From positions 62,001-126,000 of the forward strand of contig JACGCK010000113.1 in the NCBI GenBank assembly GCA_014925825.1: a DNA stretch of 64,000 nucleotides, given 5' to 3'. This DNA is from Pholiota molesta. Lineage: Eukaryota > Basidiomycota > Agaricomycetes > Agaricales > Strophariaceae. The translations under genes and the position numbers were made by a program. How positions within the stretch are numbered: the stretch's first letter is position 1; each line of letters starts with the position of its first letter. Positions 1-11,176 of the stretch are shown here, piece by piece. A model generated the notes under the pieces. It saw only the letters and a program-made list of their open reading frames with translations, searched no databases and had not been told where the DNA came from.

Positions 1-448
1 CCGCCGGCGGAGATTGAAGTGTGTTTGGAATCCCATTTTGGGCAGTTGTGTTACGTTGTCACATGAACTGCTTCCACATTGTTTGCTCGGCATCGACGTC
101 CTATCGTATTTTGGCCAGAAAGTGGTCTTGCATTGTTCTTCGAGAAAAATGGATATTCCTTTCATGGCTATTATGATCGATTTTATTCCACGAAATGGAA
201 GCGTCGCTCTCCTCTTCTGGAATCCGGACACTTGACAGTGCCACTCCCTTCGAATTCGTATATAGAGCCACAGATGGACGGATTTCACTGGTCCTTTGCG
301 AAAACAACTACCTTCGTACACGCGTCTCCTAGCTCTTGGTTTTTTGTCTTTACCTCGAACGGGACTCTTCTTACTCGCCCAATTAGCCCTCACCCAACCC
401 TCACCACGACCGCCACGCTCCCATCAAGCTCCCATACCCATCATCGCA
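1..448. other. Upstream region of pheromone gene 1
   Basis: No gene is supported here. Short open frames on both strands lack family motifs and overlap each other. The last 150 bases are C/T rich with CCACC and CACC repeats, as is common before fungal start codons, so this probably holds the promoter and 5' leader of the first pheromone precursor. Confidence 0.5.
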
Positions 449-631
449 ATGGACTCCTTCACCGACTTCGAAGATCTATTTGCCGTCGACAGTTTTACGC
501 GCGAGTCTTCTTTGAAACTTTTACCATCATCTGCTGCGGACACTTCCCGAGGACCCATAGAATCCCAACCACTGACTGACTCTGAACGTCAATCATCCAG
601 CGACACAACCGCCTTTTGTGTTATCGCATAG
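449..631 (+). CDS. Lipopeptide mating pheromone precursor 1
   Basis: This 60-residue, intron-free protein has the layout of a basidiomycete mating pheromone precursor. It ends in the CaaX box Cys57-Val-Ile-Ala, the signal for farnesylation of the cysteine, removal of the last three residues and carboxymethylation. A charged Glu46-Arg47 pair lies about ten residues before the cysteine, where these precursors are usually cut, so the secreted peptide would run from about residue 46 or 48 to Cys57 and end in DTTAFC. I chose the ATG at 449 because the paralogue at 1523 starts with the same MDSFTDF. It lies about 2 kb upstream of the receptor on the same strand, as in a B mating locus. The family call is firm; the exact cut site is inferred. 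Confidence 0.93.
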   Translation: MDSFTDFEDLFAVDSFTRESSLKLLPSSAADTSRGPIESQPLTDSERQSSSDTTAFCVIA

Positions 632-1522
632 GTATGCACGTCCCCTGGAGTTCCGAGCCAAAATCGCTCAGACATAAGCTTTAGATCCTTCACTACGAAT
701 CTTTTTATTTTCTTTGAAGAATTTATTTCTCCAAGTCATTCTCGGCATCATCTTCTCGGATATGTATTACGGATTCTCATTGTGCGTCATTTCGTCCTTG
801 AGTTTTTCAACTTCTTCCGCCACTTACACTTCTGTCATCGTCTATCCAGACTACAAGGGAGATTAACATTATTATCTCCAATGCTCACATGCGTTCTCAT
901 CCATTCGTTGATTTATTCTTCTTTATTCGCCAACCACCACACTCCTTTCTGACTGAAGCACACGATGACAATGTAATTATGTAACTGTAATATTGTTAGA
1001 CCGCCATCTATTATCTCTCTCTTAGTTAAGTGCTTGTTTCACGGTTTTCATACAGCTCTTCGTTGATTCCGCAATTCCGACGTAATTGACTAAAAAAAAC
1101 ACAAAATATCACGTTTAACCTATTCTACCCTATTGCAAATCCGTCCAACATATACGTTTCTATCTTTAAGAGAAGCTCAATAGGTATACGATTTCTTATG
1201 AAGCTATTCCCTTCAATCTGGGCTCGCCTGCGACACAATGGGGTACCAAATGCAGTTATCCTATATCCATTAATAGTTCGCTTAGATCAACGGTTAGTGT
1301 GACGACAATGAGACCCAGCATGTCACACCAGCCGCCGCTTTATCATAAGAACAGTGGGCATGCCTCATATTTGTTGCTTCTACCCCCGAAAATCCCCTGC
1401 CTTCGTTTCATAAATTCGACTTCCAGTCACTCTTTTTCGTACAAGTCTTTGCTCAACGCTAGCGTTCATCTGCCCCTTTGCGCCAAATTCTCACCAGCCC
1501 TTACCATCACCGCGATAACCCA
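632..1522. other. Intergenic region between the two pheromone genes
   Basis: No gene is seen. The stretch is AT rich and should hold the 3' end of precursor 1 and the promoter of precursor 2. The 60 bases before the second start again show the CACC-type pyrimidine-rich leader seen before the first, consistent with duplication of the gene with part of its flank. Confidence 0.5.
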
Positions 1523-1702
1523 ATGGACTCATTCACCGACTTTACCGATCTACTTGCCGCAGGAGACTTTGCGCAAGACTTCTCCGTCGAATTTTCTTCC
1601 GCCTCTACAACCCATCCCCGAGGTCCAGTCGAAGAGCAGCCTCTAACAGATTCTGAGCGCTACGGGAGTTCCAACACCACAGCATTCTGTGTTATCGCAT
1701 AA
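1523..1702 (+). CDS. Lipopeptide mating pheromone precursor 2
   Basis: This 59-residue, intron-free precursor is a paralogue of the one at 449-631. It shares the MDSFTDF start, the central RGP-E-QPLTDSER block and the CaaX box CVIA (Cys56). The processing pair is Glu45-Arg46. The predicted mature part differs from that of precursor 1 at three positions near its N-terminus (Tyr/Gln, Gly/Ser, Asn/Asp) but keeps TTAFC, so the two peptides may or may not activate the same receptors. An upstream ATG at 1478 is in frame but would add 15 residues absent from the paralogue, so 1523 is preferred. Confidence 0.93.
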   Translation: MDSFTDFTDLLAAGDFAQDFSVEFSSASTTHPRGPVEEQPLTDSERYGSSNTTAFCVIA

Positions 1703-2642
1703 GGTTCGTCTCCATGATGCATCACTACACATCGTAACGCTTATAGACGGCATACAGCACCATATCTTAATGTATACCCCATTTCTCAATCAACGCCTGC
1801 GGAACCTCCCCTTTCGTACGTATAATCTCCTCTATCTTCCTTTTGAGCAGAACGTTGAGTCATTCAAAACAGACAACAATCATATACGACTCCTTCTTCA
1901 AATGCTGCTGGCCAGTATTGACGCCCAACATACACGTCCCATATTTCTTCACGGTCTTTAACTGCTCATTATTGTATCCCTATACCATCCTTTGAAACTT
2001 TCCGTACCAAAGCTGTATCTTGTAGTATTCTATGCATCCCTTTCGTGTATCGTTTCAATCTATTCGTTAGTTTACTATTAGAGAAACAAAATTTCTGAAA
2101 TCTCTCATAAATTTCGTCAACCTAGCAATCTGAGTTATATCGCATTGACAACATATGACTCCGGTGAATACTCCATGATTGCTGCAGATGTAAATAGTGC
2201 TGCTGCCTGCATTCATCATTCAGGGAGCCTGAAAGTATTCAGAGATTCGTTGAAAAGCTCAGGTAATTTGGATTCACAGCCTCGCATCAGCAAATGTTGT
2301 CGGTTTGGCGGAGATCATCGACCATCGATCATTGTGCAGACAATGGAGAAAACGGACAATGTATTTCCAAAAATGGGAGAAAGGACAAACTTGCGCAAAT
2401 CGCAATGTCACGCTCACGTGACAATAATGGCTGAAGCGCCGCCCATTGACGGCCTAATTGGGCAATGCCTCATGTTCCCGAACCACCATTGTCCATAGCC
2501 CATTGTGCACTCGTCGCGTGCGAACAGGGTAGAAAGCGAGAAAGGATGGATATAACACAAACTGCGCCATTGATTCCGCACTCTCTTCTTCTTTCCCCTC
2601 TTCGTCGTTACCTTCGTCGCCATCCTCAACCGAGTCGCTGCC
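1703..2642. other. Intergenic region, receptor promoter side
   Basis: No gene is supported. Open frames at 2145-2498 (+) and 2414-2794 (-) have no recognisable content, and the minus one overlaps the receptor's first exon. The region should hold the receptor promoter; the 60 bases before 2643 are pyrimidine rich. Confidence 0.45.
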
Positions 2643-4542
2643 ATGCAGCATCCTGAGCTCCCACTGTTCGCTCTCCTCTCTGCTATCCTCGCTCTCATTC
2701 CTGCTATTTGGCACTGGCGCTCTCGGAACGTTGCCATTCTTGCCCTGATTTTTTGGCTTTCCCTTTCGAATTTAATAAGTTTCGTCAACACCATCGTTTG
2801 GGCTGGGAATGTGAGGAATCCTATACCTGTTTGGTGTGATATCAGTTCGTCCTTTCTCTTCTTACTGTATTATGAGTTTTTTTTTCTAACGGAGAAAACT
2901 TTCAGCCACAAAATTTCTTGTGGGAGCATCCTATGCCCTACCTCTCGCGACGCTATGCATTTGCAAGCATCTAGAGATGGTCTCCTCATCCAGAAAAGCC
3001 TCTTACGACGCCAAGGATCGCCAGAGGCGCATGATCTTCGAAGGCTTTATGTGCTTCGGGATTCCAATCATTTTTATGATTTTGCGTTAGTGGACCCCTC
3101 TATCTCGCATCTTGTTTCTCACTTAACGTCTTTCCCCTGTAGATTACATTGTCCAAGGACACCGCTATGATATCTTCGAAAATACCGGCTGCCAAGCAGC
3201 TGTATACATCTCCGTCCAGGCCATTCTCATCATCTGGTTCCCCCAACTCCTGTTCTCCGTCATTTCCCTTATCTACGCCACCCTCGCTCTCCACAATTTC
3301 GTCCGTCGTCGCCTAACCTTCGCGGCCCATCTGCAAAATTCGAATTCTGCGCTCACCACCAACCGCTATCTTCGCCTCATCGCGATGGCAGTTACAGAAA
3401 TGGTCTGGTCCACGACGTTGACCTCGTATAACCTCTGGAACAACGTCGTCGGTGGCCTGAGGCCCTGGACGAACTGGAACGATGTACACAGCAACTTCTC
3501 GCGAGTGGCCACGTTTACCACGTTGGATGTTCCACCGCAATTTCTCAGGATCATGATGCTCTTCTGGTGGACGCTTCCGGCATCGAGCTTGATCTTCTTT
3601 GTCTTCTTTGGCTTTGGCGAAGAGGCATTGAAGGAGTACAAAAAGGTCGGGAGGTGGTTCAAAACGACTATACTCAGGAGGCCTACGGAAGAGAAGAAAG
3701 GCAAACCTTTTGGGTCCTATCCAAGCAGGTTTGTGTTCAGCTTACTTTACATAATTCTTCTTCATACTGATGCATCTGTGTTTTTTTTTTTCGACAGCGC
3801 ACCGCGTCCTCTGCACCTGCTTAGCCTAAAAACAACATCGTCATCGTCAAATCCCAACTCACCTTCGCACGATTTCCATTCCAAAGGGACCCCCACCGAA
3901 TCCTCACATCTCTCCCAATCTTCCGCGACGCTAGCACCCAGCCCCACTACCCCAGGGTACTACGAGCAAAAGAGGTTCAAGTCGGTAGAGGCGGAAGAAG
4001 ACGCCGAGTCGCACTACACCCGCTCCGAGGCCGCGCCCTCATACTACGCCCCCGCCTACGGCCGCCCCAACATCAACATCGCGCTCCCCATCGACCCCCA
4101 CCGCGGACAGGAGGAGGCCGTCGTCGTGCAGCTCCCAGGCCCCGCAGTCCCGCACAGCCCATCCCCATCGCACGCCGACGTCCTCGCGCTCGACTTCGAC
4201 ACGGGCGAGTCGGACACGTTCACGCTCTCCACGTTCTCGTACTACGGCGGGCGGCCCGCGACGCCCACCCGCGCGGAGACGCACACGCACGGCTCCGTGC
4301 CGCCGTCGCCGTCGACGTTCCCGCCGGAGACGCCCGCGAGCCCCGTGCGCCCGAGCCTGCCGCCGCCGCCGCCCCCGCAGCGCGGGATGCGCCACGTCGG
4401 CTCGGACGAGAGCGTGCACTCGACGGCGTCGGCGGAGCGCCGGCGGGTGCTCGGCGTGTCGGGCGGTGCGATCTTCGTCACTGTGCATCACCACGCGCTG
4501 TCGGATGTGGACGAGGGTGTGGATGCGAGCACGAATGTCTGA
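2643..4542 (+). CDS. STE3: STE3-type pheromone receptor (G-protein coupled)
   Basis: This receptor binds farnesylated pheromones at the plasma membrane and signals through a G protein to the mating MAPK cascade. Exons are 2643-2844, 2906-3085, 3143-3728 and 3798-4542, giving 570 residues; the third intron (69 bases) keeps the frame open. Typical STE3 blocks are visible: a first helix after MQHPELP, then LSNLISFVNTIVWAG, VWCDITTKFLVGAS, HYIVQGHRYDI and the conserved third-loop region FVRRRLTFAAHL. Seven hydrophobic segments lie in the first ~310 residues. The remaining ~250 residues form a long Ser/Pro/Thr-rich cytoplasmic tail, often phosphorylated in this family. It follows the two pheromone genes on the same strand. 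Confidence 0.95.
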
Positions 4543-5426
4543 GGGGTGTGTGTGGATGTGATTGTTTTGCCTTTGGGACGCCCTCTGGCCCCTTTTTTAT
4601 TCTGCTTCGTTCTTATCATCCAACGACCGCCGCGGTTCCACAGTGGTCGGGCTGTCTGTCACTGCGCATGTAACTCACCCCTTCCGATCGCTGATCTCGC
4701 CTCGCCCTGCTCCCTCCACTCGCCACGTCAAGCATCCGCCTCTTCTCCATCCAATGTACTAACATTTTCTCACTCAAAAGTCTTTTGGATACCCTGTCTT
4801 GTTCATGTATCATTATAACTATCATTTCCCGCACGAACGGCTAGCGAGCTAGCCCTCTTCACGATCGTTACTAATTATCTAAACGCGTTCAAATTGACCT
4901 CACTCTCCCGCATCTCAATGTTTTATCTTACTCATCCTCTTTTCTTTCTTTCCTGTATATACGGACTCGAGCTCGTCTAGAATACGCACATACATATTTA
5001 CATCAGAGTAAATTGTTTTATTATAGAGGTTGGCAATGATATTCCAATTCTACACTATTGGAGCGGTTCGAATATGTACTCCGGAGGTGCGAGGAAGTCC
5101 CAAGTCTCTTCAAATATTCGATTCAGCCGAGCGTGTCAAGACCTGGAAGAAGAGCTGGTCTGTGCTTCATGCTCGCCGGCACTCGCTCGGATTGGAGGAC
5201 ACTAGTGGTCCAGAATCCTTGCGTGGGTGCAGCGGATTTTTCGATGATGTCGGTAAGATCCCACGAAGGATAGTCGTAGTCGGGATGATGACTTCGAAAG
5301 TCGTTCCTCGAAAACTTGGGCCCTTCAACCGGAAACCAAGACCCCTCTCGTTCCTTGCATGGAGCACAGATGATAGATCCCTTCATCAGAACGGCGAGGA
5401 ATCAGACGAAGAACAGTTGTTGTCCA
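4543..5426. other. Intergenic region between convergent genes
   Basis: This stretch lies between the 3' ends of the receptor and of the minus-strand gene at 5427-6369. It is T/C rich after the receptor stop. Open frames at 5030-5626 and 5123-5386 are not supported. Confidence 0.45.
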
Positions 5427-6369
5427 TCAAGAGAGCAGGTCGTCGAGGAAGTCTTCCATTTCGGCGAGCTGAGACTTTGGTTCCGCTTTGGCGCCCTCCG
5501 GAAGAGGAAGAGCGGGCGCTTCCTGATATTCTACGGAAGGATAAGATATCAGTCGCCGAGAGCAGGTGGCATCTCGGATCGTACCTTGCTTGCGGGAGCG
5601 CGAGGAAGCAGAAACAGTGGGAGTGACAGGCTTGGCGCGCAGTTTCTCCGATTTCGCTCTGAACCTATTCTTAAGTTCTATGACATTTCGAGGGAGGGAA
5701 GGAATGAGTTTGTTTTGCATGAGAAGGGATCAGAATGAATGCGCACCCCAAGTTGCCTCTGCGGCCTTCTTCTTTCGGCTCATTTCGTCTAGGTCTTCAT
5801 CCCAGGTTATCTCTTCCACTTTCCCTTTCTTCGAAGCTGTCTGCGTTGCGCTTCTCGATGCATTGGAGGTTATGTGCGCTAACGACGTGTCCACATCGTC
5901 ATCATCGTAGTCTTTCTTTTCGGCTGCTCGCAGAGTTGGGCCTGCCTCATCCGATATCCGCTGCCTTTCAAGAAAAGATGATAAATCGACCTCGGGCTCA
6001 AGTATAGGTTCACCTGAGTAATTTAGCATTCATCTTCAGAAATCTAGGATCGCAAAACATAGATGACATGGACATACCATCTGAATCAAGCTCGACTTCC
6101 TCCTCCTTATATCGATCCGCATTCGTACCAAGCTGGCGCCTGCTATACTTCATCGCCGTCTCCCGCGCAAGCTCCGCCTGCTCCTCCTCCGTCAGAGCAG
6201 CCGTGCTCTCGCCCTCCAGCACCAAACGCGTCGTGAACTCAGCCGGGCGCCCAAACCCCCGTCCGCGTCCGCGCGCGCGGAGGTACTTGCCCAGTCCGCC
6301 TCTGGACTTCCCGCGACCGCGGCCGCGTGTGCTGCTGGAGGGTGGGGATGGGTCTGCGGGCTCGGCCAT
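5427..6369 (-). CDS. Conserved Gly/Arg-rich protein of unknown function
   Basis: I do not recognise a named family. Exons on the minus strand are 6369-6078, 6013-5747, 5677-5585 and 5530-5427, giving 251 residues. The N-terminus (about residues 12-40) is rich in RGRGRG repeats, as in RNA-associated proteins. It is followed by an acidic stretch with DYDDDDVD and by EITWDEDLDEMSRKKKAAE-type helical sequence, and ends in AEMEDFLDDLLS. The last intron (54 bases, 5584-5531) keeps the frame open, so it could be retained. The gene is convergent with the receptor. A nuclear or RNA-related role is only a guess from composition. Confidence 0.75.
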
Positions 6370-6933
6370 GACGGGAGTCGGTTGTGTGCAAGATCGTGAA
6401 GGTAAAGTGAGTGGGAGGAGTGGACAAGGAGATCAAGTCAGAATCGGGCGGCATGCCGGCGCGGAGCTTTTTCTCCACAGTACTGAGTAAGGAAATGATA
6501 ATAAATTGATTGACCACATTCAACTCCATTGACAAGCGCTTAGCGCGACGCGACGCGACTCCGAGTTCGGGAAATGGAGGGTACTTCAAGAGTATCTTGA
6601 CAGCAACCAGTGTTTCGTTGGCAGTTCCAGTGTTTTTCCTCTTTTTCGCAGTCTTGAAAGAATAATCTCGACCTCGACCTCAAGTTTCACCAGTAATTGT
6701 GAACATTATGCAAATAAGTATTAGTGTAATTACCATTCGGTACAGGTTACAAGGAACACAGCAGGATGAATGGCAAATGTCTAGTACTTGTACTATCTAA
6801 AATCAATACAAATCATAATATCATTAAATCGCTTCCCGAGCGAGGAATTATCTCCCCTCCCTCAAACCTTCAAACCCAAGCTTGCCCCCATTAACAAAAA
6901 GTGATTAAGCAGAAATACTTCGCGAATTAAAAC
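6370..6933. other. Intergenic region
   Basis: No gene is seen between the start of the Gly/Arg-rich gene and the end of the first MFS transporter. The part from 6670 to 6930 is AT rich and should contain the 3' untranslated region of the transporter. Confidence 0.4.
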
Positions 6934-9121
6934 TTAGAGAATGTATTTGAAGTCGGGGTGGCGATCGCCCAATTCAACCCAGGCCTGGACGCCACCATCA
7001 GGCTGCGCAGAGTTAACATACGGCTCAAGTAGTTGGGCACGGTTGCGTTGCTTCTGCTTGTTCTGATAGTGGAGATATCCAGCGTTTATTGCTCCTAATG
7101 CCATCATTCCTACAGAGCTGTGGGATAATAAGTAATGTTAGCGATGAAAAAAAAATAAGGCGTCAAAATTTGGAAAAGCGACTCACAACACAAGGTTCAA
7201 TATCGTCGTTTTACGGAATCGAGGGCCTGCCGAAGTGGGATAGAGCCATGTGCTCAAGATTCCACCCTTCACAAGATGTGATTAGCGCCAGCTTACAAGA
7301 GCGAAAACAACACGAGAGGAGCATACCAGATTCGTAGCCACAAACCCGAGAGCAATGCTCGTCGCGCGCGTGTAATGCGGCTCAGAGTTGTTGGAGATCC
7401 ACGCTGAGATGACAGGCGTGGTGGCGTAGATACCGGGGACCATGAGGTAGAGCGCTGCGTACGCGACGTTCTTTTCTCCGCTCGCTGTCATTGCGCCGCG
7501 TCAGTTGCGCAGCGCAAACAAGTAAAATAGCACTGCTAACCAAGGAACATGATGTATCCAACGACTGCGGGCACGAGGATGAGAATGAGTGGTATCGAGC
7601 GGCTTCTGATTCGGTCGGAACCCCAAGCTGCAATCACAGTGACTGTTCAAATTAATTTACAAATTAACATTTTATCCCAGGAAATTTATTGGAAGGAAGG
7701 TGACTTACAGAAGAATCCTACAGCGAAGGGTCCGACACTGAGAAGTTGAGACCTATTGGCGGTGTGACCGAGCTCCTTGACGATGGAAGGCAGGAAGAGA
7801 GCAAGACCGTAGAGATTTGTGCCACCCATGAAGTAGACGACGAACATAATCCAAACGTGAACGGACGTAAACGCCTGCTTGACATATTTGAAGCTGAATG
7901 CGTCCAATGGGTTGGTGAAAGGTCGATCAGCTGCCAGACGCGCCATGATGAGGCTATCAAACTAAATCAGAAAGCGCCGCAGGTGAAATAACGAAAAAGT
8001 GCCTACTCTTTTTGCGTAGGAGTGAGGAATTTCGAGTGCCTAGGAGTCTTGGGTACCAGGAAGAACGTAACAAGCCCGACCAAAACGCTGAACAAGCCTT
8101 CCTATCAACGACCAAAATGACTGAGCACATTTTCTGTCATATAGCGGGAATACATACAAGGAAGAAGATCCAGGACCAAGAAGGTTTACCACCCAAACCA
8201 TCCAAGTTAGAAATAGCGGCCGCGAGAAGACCCGAGAAAGCACCGGAAAGCTGTAAAGTAGGCATTAGAAACTGAATTCATGTCCCTGGATATCGACCTA
8301 CCGAAGCAGAAGAGAAGAAGAACGCAATCCTGAATTTATAAGTCAGAAGATAAGCAGCTATGAGGAAGCGACAAAACGTACCGGATAGAGAGTTCCTTGC
8401 GAGTGTAAAATCCAGACAAATATAACACAATCCCCGGGAACATGGGTCCTTCTACAAGTCCAAGGAATGCGCGAGCTACGGAAAGTCCGGCGAAGGACGA
8501 AACGCAACCTTGCAGAGTGACGATGGTTCCCCAGATGGTGAGCAGCGAGGGCATCAGAAGGTTGGGACCAATTTTACGGAGGAGCAGATTCGACGGGAGT
8601 TCCGAAAGAATGTATGGACTGGGAAAGATTGCGCTAGCGTTAGTGTTGTATTACAATGGAAAGCTATGGGACATACATATATGTGATGGTGACGGCGATC
8701 GAGTACTGTCGATCGGTCATATGAAGGTCCTTCTGCAAGCCAGCAACCCGTGCATTTCCTACGTTATTGTAAGTTCATTGGTCTCTAAACCAGAATCACG
8801 AGTTCGCATACCAATATTAGCACGATCCTTACGTGATGTCATTGTAATTAGTACTGTCATATGAAGTTGAAGCAGAACCGAAATTCAACATACCAAGAAA
8901 GACAGGAAGTAGAATATCGTCATGATGGGGATGACCGTCAGGTCCATCTTCCGGACTGCGCGCCTGATTTCTTCCTGAGCCTCCGGAGTGTTAAGAGCAA
9001 AGGTCGAATCCTTCTCTATATCATTCTGAGACACGGAGTCGGCGGCGAGGGTCGAGACGTCGACGATGGAGCTCTTCTCCGGAGAGATCTTTTCAGATAT
9101 CTGTTCAATCGAGGAGGTCAT
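6934..9121 (-). CDS. MFS transporter, Dal5/TNA1-like (anion:cation symporter family)
   Basis: This is a 12-helix plasma-membrane permease of the family that includes yeast allantoate and nicotinate carriers; the substrate cannot be read from sequence. The gene is split into many short exons. Family blocks follow in order: RAVRKMDLTVIPIMTIFYFLSFL, DRANIGNARVAGLQ, VPYILSELPSNLLLRKIGP, LGLVEGPMFPGIVLYLSGFYTRKE, GGTNLYGLALFLPSIV, and the C-terminal WVELGDRHPDFKYIL. The ATG at 9121 is followed by a typical Ser/Glu-rich cytosolic N-terminus. The paralogue at 17145-19369 shares nearly every block, so the two derive from a duplication. Exact exon borders were not fixed for every exon. Confidence 0.88.
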
Positions 9122-9857
9122 GGCGGCGGAGAGTGATCACAGGCCAAAGAGACTGAGGCTTGCGAGAGGTGGACCGAAGAAACGCAAATCATTGCAGCAT
9201 CCTTTTGAGCATTTCGAAAAGATCAAACGGTGGAGGCATGCCAGCAACTGGAGTTAGTCGCCTAGAGGAGAAAGTTCCTAGTAAGTCTGTCCAAAACTGT
9301 GCTGAGTCCCAAAACGTCACGGCAGCCTGTATCAGTAATTCAGGCAAGTATCCAGTACCTGTCATGTCGATAGATCTTGTTAGCGGTGCATATGCTACCC
9401 GTCGCTCTTGCGGGACCGTAGTAAAACATTAACAAAACATTGATGTTGTTGAGACGAGAGGACCGGCCAGAAAATCCTTTCACACGATCACCAAACAGCG
9501 CTTCACGTGCGCCCCCTTCGGTGGCAGCGGGCTCGGCGTACTATATTTTGGCCGATTTCTTTGAGCAAAAGCTGATGCAGGGACTGATATTGGCAAGTAT
9601 TAATTTTGAGAATAATTTTCAGTGAAAAATGTGGGCTGATTCCTATCTTCTCTCGAGGAAGAACGGAACGCCAAATTAATGGCGCCCACCTTCTGTGGAC
9701 AAGTATAGGTCCAAATGAACTTCGATTGATGCAAAATGCCTTATGGAGCTTCTCCTAGACGTCTCCCTTTCAGCCAATCTCTCTTAGAATATAAGTAGTC
9801 AGAATATATTTCAAGTTTCTTGGCGACATGTAGATGGATATGAGTAAATATACACTC
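9122..9857. other. Intergenic region
   Basis: No gene is seen. This is the promoter side of the first MFS transporter and the 3' side of the unknown membrane protein gene. Short open frames (9160-9432, 9440-9625) have no recognisable content. Confidence 0.4.
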
Positions 9858-11176
9858 CTATATATCACTGGCTGCTCCGTCCGACATAAAAGTCAATAAA
9901 GACAGGCTCCTATACATCAATCGCTTCAGGCCGATAATAATACAAGCGAAGAACAAAACGAAGAACAAAAAGTACCCTAGCATGGTGATAACCAGGAGGG
10001 TCCACACGGTAATTTCATGTCGAGGCTCAAATGCTGACTTGATACCATGCTTGGAAGTAACGATTTCCCGCCTTTCAGTTTCGCGCGGGGCTTTGGCGGT
10101 TCTACACATATGCTGCTTCGCTAGGGCCGCGTTCGGTTCGACCCCAGAGTGGCATCCATCTATTTGGTGAAAGAATGGGAGGGTTGCTGAGTGTCTGGGT
10201 AAAGCCGGTCGTATATCATCTGTGTCCACAGGCAGTTCAATTTGAAGCTCCAGCGTGCGTGAACGAGTTGGCGTCGGAAATCGGGGACGCTGAACATACG
10301 GACGAGCGGACTAAAAATAATACGTTAGTAAATACAGGGAGAGACAGAAATAGCAGTATGTGCACCTCAGAACGAGTATTTGAAAAGGTGTCGGAAGGCT
10401 TGGGCGTCTCAGACGCCGGCGTGGGCGCTGGTTGCGTTTCTACGGCTGGAATTGAGGGAGGGGTGGAAACAACCTTTGAGAAAGATCTTGTTTTCAGTCG
10501 CTGCCAACACTTTATATTAGCTAGCGAAAGAAGTTTCTTTGATTTGATCATGTTCAGCATCTTCTGGGGGAACACGCCCCGGGCTTGAAGAATCTTCGAG
10601 GTCTCTTTCTGTATCATTGCCTTGGGCACTAGTGCTGGGGTCTGCAGATCGTTGAACTATAATTTTTGATTCGATATCTTGAATGGAATTATAGGTAGGA
10701 GCTTTCTTACCCTATCTCGGTCCCTCTTCGATTCGCTTTTATAACGTTTTCGCGGTGGTAGAAACTGCGCGTGAACCAGCCAACCTTCTACTCTCTGTTG
10801 GGTAGTCAGTTAATTTATCCGCCATCTATATTGTCAGATATACTCACCAGTTGCGCTTCGTTGACCGGACCGAAAAGTTCAGGCTGTAGAAATGTCGGGT
10901 TAGTTGATTTTCAAGATAAAAAAAAAGTTTCATACGTCGTCAACACCCTCAATCAACTCTCGATCTGCGTTCTTTTCCCAATCAATCCGTGCTTCCTCAT
11001 AGGTATCCGCAATCATTTGCATCAGCGCCATTGTGGTGATAGCGCTCAACTGGCCTGCCTCGGTATCGAGAGGAGCCATGCGGTTCTGTGTCGTTTCAAG
11101 AATATGAGCCAACGAACAACAAGTTTTGAAGTTTGAGCACTACACTTACAGCTCCATGAACATAGTAATAGTCCAT
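9858..11176 (-). CDS. Unknown protein with C-terminal membrane segment
   Basis: I do not recognise this protein. A consistent model starts at the ATG at 11176 (MDYYYVHGA, exon 11176-11150), then exons 11085-10936, 10883-10848 and from 10794, each with good splice sites. They encode an acidic helical part (EARIDWEKNADRELIEG) and a basic part (PPRKRYKSESKRDRD). Downstream comes a Pro/Thr/Ser-rich region and, at the C-terminus, one strong membrane helix (about VWTLLVITMLGYFLFFVLFF) followed by ~30 residues. One join near 10720-10660 could not be phased cleanly, so the middle is uncertain. The layout suggests a cytosolic domain anchored near the C-terminus. Confidence 0.6.

Noticed and set aside
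2414..2794. Minus-strand open frames overlapping the first receptor exon
   Set aside because: The plus strand there encodes a recognisable STE3 first helix with correct splice sites.
3897..4494. Arg-rich minus-strand frames opposite the receptor tail
   Set aside because: Shadow of the GC-rich Ser/Pro tail exon.
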